Below the pieces are notes generated by a model, which saw nothing but the letters and a program-made list of their open reading frames with translations, made no database searches and was not told the DNA's origin. The translations under genes were made by a program, and so were the position numbers. From positions 989,501 through 1,053,500 of the forward strand of contig NC_006270.3 in NCBI RefSeq assembly GCF_000011645.1: a DNA stretch of 64,000 nucleotides, read 5' to 3'. Below, one piece after another: positions 59,889 through 64,000 of the stretch. This DNA is from Bacillus licheniformis DSM 13 = ATCC 14580. Lineage in GTDB: Bacteria > Bacillota > Bacilli > Bacillales > Bacillaceae. The first letter of the stretch is position 1. Each line of letters opens with the position of its first letter.

Positions 59889-61643
59889 ATGTTTTCTGTT
59901 TTATGGAAGCTGGGCTGGTTTTTTAAAGCCTCATGGCGGCGCTACACGATAGCGGTCGTCCTATTGATTATTGTAAACGTATTGGAAATGTTTCCGCCGA
60001 AGCTGCTTGGCAACGCGATTGACGATATGCAGGCGGGCACTTTTTCCAAGGCCGGCATGCTCGGCTATATCGGTTTATTTCTTGCGCTTGGCGCAGTTGT
60101 TTATACCCTGTCCTATTATTGGATGTATCAGCTGTTTGGGGGAGCGAACCTGGTCGAAAAAATTCTCAGATCCAAGCTGATGGGCCATTTGCTGAAAATG
60201 ACGCCGTCTTTTTACGAGAAGAACCGCACAGGGGATTTGATGGCGAGGGCGACAAATGATTTAAAAGCAATTTCCATGACGGCGGGCTTCGGCATTTTGA
60301 CACTGGTCGATTCGACGATGTATATGCTGACGATCCTTTTAACGATGGGTTTTTTGATCAGCTGGAAACTGACGCTTGCTTCGATCATTCCGCTTCCGCT
60401 GATGGCCGCCGCCATCAGCATCTACGGGAAAAAAATTCATGAGCGTTTCACGGAAGCGCAGGATGCGTTTGGCGCTTTAAATGATCAAGTGCTCGAGTCC
60501 GTGTCAGGGGTAAGGGTGATCCGGGCCTATGTACAGGAGAAAAATGATGTCAGCCGGTTCAACAGCATGACGGCTGATGTGTACAAGAAAAATATGAAAG
60601 TCGCTTTGATCGATTCGCTGTTTGAACCGACGGTGAAGCTTTTGGTCGGGATCAGCTATTTAATCGGTCTTGGCTACGGCGCCTATCTTGTTTTCCGCAG
60701 CCAGCTGACATTGGGTGAACTCGTCTCTTTCAACGTGTACCTCGGCATGCTGATCTGGCCGATGTTTGCGATCGGAGAGCTGATCAATGTCATGCAGAGG
60801 GGAAATGCTTCGCTTGACAGGGTAAATGAAACATTGGCATATGAGCCTGATGTGAGAGAGCCCGCTGAACCCGAAGCAGCGGAGCCGGGCGATATTGTGT
60901 TTGACGGGGTCACTTTTACGTATCCGAGCTCTGCGTCGGAAAACCTGGCCGATATTTCATTTACCGTATTAGAAGGACAGACGGTCGGAATCGTCGGAAA
61001 GACGGGGAGCGGCAAAACGACATTAGTCAAGCAGCTGCTGAGGCAGTATCCGCAAGGAAAAGGAACGATCACCATTTCGGGCGTGCCCATTGAACGTCTG
61101 CCGCTTGATCAGCTCCGCAGCTGGATCGGGTATGTGCCACAGGACCACGTGCTGTTTTCAAAATCAGTGAAAGACAATATTTTGTTCGGCGGACACCTCG
61201 CTGAAGAACGCGATTTGCACGCCGTCATCTCTGCAGCACATCTGAAAAAGGATATTGAGATGCTTTCAGACGGCTTGGAGACAATGGTCGGAGAGAAGGG
61301 AGTCGCTTTATCCGGGGGGCAGAAACAGCGGATTTCAATTGCGAGAGCGATGATTGCGGAGCCCCATATTTTAATTTTGGATGATTCGCTGTCCGCTGTC
61401 GACGCGAAAACGGAAGCGGCGATTATTGAAAACATCCGCAGCAGACGGAAAGGCAAAACGACGTTTATTACATCACACCGGATGTCGGCTGTCGAACACG
61501 CCGATTTCATTCTCGTCATGGAGGATGGAAGGATCGTTGAGAGAGGGACGCATCAAGAACTGATCGGCCGGAAAGGCTGGTATTTTGAACAATATGAAGC
61601 ACAGCAGCTTCCTTCGGGAGAAGAAGGGGGCACTGTAGCATGA
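59889..61643 (+). CDS. bmrC: Multidrug ABC exporter subunit BmrC
   Basis: A 584-aa half-transporter with six membrane helices (about 1-310) and an ABC domain. Walker A is GKTGSGKTT, signature LSGGQKQR. Walker B ILILDDSLSAVD has Asp in place of the catalytic Glu, so its own ATP site is the degenerate one. It pairs with BmrD to export drugs such as Hoechst 33342 and doxorubicin (known for B. subtilis YheI/YheH). SD AAGGAGAGG; ATGA overlap with bmrD. Controlled by the upstream leader. Confidence 0.95.
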   Translation: MFSVLWKLGWFFKASWRRYTIAVVLLIIVNVLEMFPPKLLGNAIDDMQAGTFSKAGMLGYIGLFLALGAVVYTLSYYWMYQLFGGANLVEKILRSKLMGHLLKMTPSFYEKNRTGDLMARATNDLKAISMTAGFGILTLVDSTMYMLTILLTMGFLISWKLTLASIIPLPLMAAAISIYGKKIHERFTEAQDAFGALNDQVLESVSGVRVIRAYVQEKNDVSRFNSMTADVYKKNMKVALIDSLFEPTVKLLVGISYLIGLGYGAYLVFRSQLTLGELVSFNVYLGMLIWPMFAIGELINVMQRGNASLDRVNETLAYEPDVREPAEPEAAEPGDIVFDGVTFTYPSSASENLADISFTVLEGQTVGIVGKTGSGKTTLVKQLLRQYPQGKGTITISGVPIERLPLDQLRSWIGYVPQDHVLFSKSVKDNILFGGHLAEERDLHAVISAAHLKKDIEMLSDGLETMVGEKGVALSGGQKQRISIARAMIAEPHILILDDSLSAVDAKTEAAIIENIRSRRKGKTTFITSHRMSAVEHADFILVMEDGRIVERGTHQELIGRKGWYFEQYEAQQLPSGEEGGTVA

Positions 61644-63658
61644 CAACAGGAAAAAGGCTTTTCCAATATGCGCTTCTTTATAAAAAAATTCTCATCTGGG
61701 CGCTCGTCATGCTGACGATCGCCGTCACAGCCGAGCTGACTGGGCCGATGATCGCCAAAAAGATGATCGACGATCATATTCTCGGAATTGAAAAAACGTG
61801 GTATGAAACGACAGAGAACTCGAAATATACTGTTTCCTACAAAGGAAAGGAATATATCAGGGAAGACAGGACAGACCCTTCAGCTGAAAAGCTGCAGGAA
61901 GTTCACATCTTTCAAGTCGGTATGAACTACTACTTTGTGGGGAAACCGGTTTCCTTTGACGGGGAGCGGACGGTTTCCGGGGGAGAGCTGAGAATGACGA
62001 GCGGAGACCGGACGGAAACCTACAAGGCCGATCGCCTGTCTTTGTCTGAAGTGTATGCTTTTTACGAGCCTGAAATAGGAGGGCTGATCTCGCTCGTTTC
62101 TATTTATTTCGGCCTTCTCATTTTCTCGATCTTTTTCCATTACGGCCAATTCTACCTCTTGCAGATGAGCGCAAACCGCATCATTCAAAAGATGAGACAG
62201 GATGTATTCGCCAACATTCAAAGGCTTCCTATCCGCTATTTTGATAATTTGCCGGCAGGAAAAATCGTTGCAAGGGTAACGAATGATACCGAAGCGATCC
62301 GCGATCTGTATGTGACCGTTCTTTCGACGTTTGTTACAAATATCATTTATATGGCCGGAATATTCGCCGCACTGTTTTTCCTTGATGTCAGGCTGGCCGG
62401 CGTCTGTCTGTTGATTGTGCCCCTGATTGTCATTTGGGCTGCTGTTTATCGAAAATTCGCTTCAGGCTACAATCATAAACTTAGGTCAATCAACAGCGAG
62501 ATCAACGCCAAAATGAATGAATCGATTCAAGGCATGACGATTATTCAGGCATTCCGGCGCGGACAGGACACAAAAGAAGAATTTGAACAGCTGAATGACA
62601 GCCACTTTCATTACCAAAATAAAATGCTGAAATTAAACTCGCTTATGTCCCACAACTTGGTCAACATTCTGAGAAATGTGATGTTCACCGCTCTAATATG
62701 GTATTTCGGGGGAGCTGCCCTGAACGCGGAAGGAATGATTTCAATCGGCGTACTCTATGCATTCGTCGATTACTTGAATCGTTTATTTCAGCCGATTACG
62801 GGCATCGTCAACCAGTTTGCCAAGCTTGAATTGGCGCGCGTATCATCGGAGCGGGTTTTCCGCCTGCTGGATGAGCCGGGCGTCGATGTCAAAGAGCCGA
62901 GCAGCGAAAGAGCGCGGGGGCGAGTCGTGTTTGAGGATGTATCATTTCGCTATCATGACGGTGAAGATGTGCTGAAAAACATCTCATTTGAAGCGAAGCA
63001 AGGGGAGACCGTTGCATTGGTCGGTCATACGGGCTCAGGCAAAAGCTCAATCATGAATGTTCTTTTCCGCTTTTACGATATTGAAAAGGGCGATGTCAAA
63101 ATCGACGGCAGAAGCATATATGATATGTCAAGGCAGGAAATCAGAAAGCATATGGGCATCGTTCTCCAGGATCCTTACTTATTTTCCGGCACGATTGCTT
63201 CAAATGTCAGCCTTGACAATGCTGATATTACTAGAGAGCAAATAGAAGACGCCTTGAAACAGGTCGGGGCTCTTGAGGTGCTCGCCCGTCTGCCGAAAGG
63301 CCTTGACGAGCCGGTCATCGAAAAAGGAAGCACCCTTTCTTCAGGAGAAAGGCAGCTGATCTCGTTTGCCCGTGCGCTGGCATACGATCCGGCTATTCTT
63401 ATTTTAGACGAGGCGACGGCCCATATCGATACCGAAACAGAAGCGGTCATTCAAAAAGCGCTTGACGTCGTCAAACAAGGGCGCACAACCTTTATCATCG
63501 CCCACAGGCTGTCAACGATCAAAAACGCCGACCAGATTCTGGTGCTTGAAAAAGGCCGGATTATCGAAAGGGGAAATCATGAAGAGCTGATGAAGCAAAA
63601 AGGCCAATACTATCAAATGTATGAACTGCAAAAGGGGAAAGGAACCCTGATAGGGTAA
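61640..63658 (+). CDS. bmrD: Multidrug ABC exporter subunit BmrD
   Basis: A 672-aa half-transporter. It has six helices with an extra extracytoplasmic insert of about 90 residues between helices 1 and 2 (about 45-140). The ABC domain has Walker A GHTGSGKSS, a non-consensus signature LSSGERQL and an intact Walker B ILILDEATAHID. With BmrC it forms a heterodimer with one active and one degenerate ATP site. It starts inside the bmrC stop codon (ATGA). Matches B. subtilis YheH in length. Confidence 0.95.
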   Translation: MTTGKRLFQYALLYKKILIWALVMLTIAVTAELTGPMIAKKMIDDHILGIEKTWYETTENSKYTVSYKGKEYIREDRTDPSAEKLQEVHIFQVGMNYYFVGKPVSFDGERTVSGGELRMTSGDRTETYKADRLSLSEVYAFYEPEIGGLISLVSIYFGLLIFSIFFHYGQFYLLQMSANRIIQKMRQDVFANIQRLPIRYFDNLPAGKIVARVTNDTEAIRDLYVTVLSTFVTNIIYMAGIFAALFFLDVRLAGVCLLIVPLIVIWAAVYRKFASGYNHKLRSINSEINAKMNESIQGMTIIQAFRRGQDTKEEFEQLNDSHFHYQNKMLKLNSLMSHNLVNILRNVMFTALIWYFGGAALNAEGMISIGVLYAFVDYLNRLFQPITGIVNQFAKLELARVSSERVFRLLDEPGVDVKEPSSERARGRVVFEDVSFRYHDGEDVLKNISFEAKQGETVALVGHTGSGKSSIMNVLFRFYDIEKGDVKIDGRSIYDMSRQEIRKHMGIVLQDPYLFSGTIASNVSLDNADITREQIEDALKQVGALEVLARLPKGLDEPVIEKGSTLSSGERQLISFARALAYDPAILILDEATAHIDTETEAVIQKALDVVKQGRTTFIIAHRLSTIKNADQILVLEKGRIIERGNHEELMKQKGQYYQMYELQKGKGTLIG

Positions 63659-63677
63659 GCCGGATCTTCACCCGGCC

Positions 63678-64000
63678 TTAATAAGCGAGCCCCACCCTCG
63701 CCTTGACAAACTGGTCAGACTCTAGCTGTGTAAAAAGAAAATGGGCGGTGTCGCCGGTGGATATTTCTCTTCCGCCGGGCGGCAGAACATCCTGTTCAAA
63801 ACGGTATGTCTTCAATGCCGGCCCATCGGGGAGATACGTCGGGCAGACGATCGTCCAATCCAGATCAGATTCGCGGAGCCGTTCGTACACACGGGCATGT
63901 TCTTGAGCTGCGCGCGTAGAGCGCCGTTTTGATTCGTTTGTTTCAAAGCGGTAAAGGGCCGGGTTCTGCCTTGCGTTTAAAATGCCGGCGGTTCCGATGG
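63678..64000 (-). CDS. yheG: NAD(P)-binding protein YheG, C-terminal part
   Basis: The frame runs in from the right edge and ends at TAA 63678-63680, about 106 codons visible. It begins IGTAGILNARQNPALYRF and includes LDWTIVCPTYLPDGPA and ISTGDTAHFLFTQL. These are typical of the C-terminal half of NmrA/SDR-type epimerase-like proteins such as B. subtilis YheG, which lies next to yheH there too. The Rossmann nucleotide-binding start is outside the window. Confidence 0.85.
   Translation of the reverse strand, partial: IGTAGILNARQNPALYRFETNESKRRSTRAAQEHARVYERLRESDLDWTIVCPTYLPDGPALKTYRFEQDVLPPGGREISTGDTAHFLFTQLESDQFVKARVGLAY

Overview
This is a chromosomal window from a Bacillus, almost certainly of the B. 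licheniformis / B. paralicheniformis / B. sonorensis group. Gene order follows the B. subtilis yhcX-glp-yhc-yhd-yhe segment nearly gene for gene, with group-specific insertions and losses. Shine-Dalgarno sequences are strong, and TTG/GTG starts are common. Many starts were therefore placed by SD spacing, so they are often shorter than the longest reading frame. No rRNA, tRNA, CRISPR array or transposase gene was seen.

Layout. 1-6.2 kb: end of yhcX; an ABC-F antibiotic-protection-type ATPase behind a leader peptide and attenuator; a formate/nitrite-type channel behind a structured leader RNA; a small broken gene; an AEC carrier; a quinone-reductase-like enzyme. 6.4-14.1 kb: the glycerol regulon glpP-glpFK-glpD with its antiterminator-controlled leaders and a cre site, then pgcA and a membrane protein/HTH pair. 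14.2-24.4 kb: two-component system yhcYZ, azoreductase yhdA, yhdB, yhdC, nsrR divergent from hmp with two NsrR-type palindromes, a palindrome-rich repeat block, spoVR, lytE, citR/citA. 24.4-36.9 kb: a lipoprotein sugar dehydrogenase, yhdF, the transporter yhdH paired with a PLP decarboxylase, regulators, yhdJ, the sigM-yhdL-yhdK operon, a cupin, a yhdN relic, plsC, a DUF805 protein. 36.9-48.5 kb: an acyltransferase/hydrolase with its TetR regulator and two operators, the CorC-like paralogs yhdP and yhdT around yhdQ, a LexA-boxed mini lysis cassette (activator, holin, amidase), two crcB fluoride channels, yhdW, yhdX, yhdY, srtN, a GNAT. 48.6-53.8 kb: yheN, dat, nhaC, a sugar mutarotase, a hypothetical. 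53.9-58.1 kb: a thiazole/oxazole-modified microcin (LAP/TOMM) cluster of heterocycloanthracin/sonorensin type. 58.1-64 kb: decayed AT-rich DNA with a small membrane peptide, nhaX, and the bmrCD multidrug ABC exporter behind a complex attenuator leader, ending in partial yheG.

The most notable system is the LAP cluster: a Cys/Ser-rich precursor with 24-nt tandem repeats, a leaky terminator, an ocin-ThiF-like F protein and a fused cyclodehydratase with a YcaO domain. No oxidase, immunity or export gene is adjacent. Other signals worth attention are hairpins lying between the SD and the start codon in both CorC paralogs, the SOS-boxed orphan lysis cassette, two antibiotic-type leader/attenuator loci (ABC-F and bmrCD), and a structured leader before the formate-type channel. 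The yhdN and 3.8-kb genes are clearly decayed.
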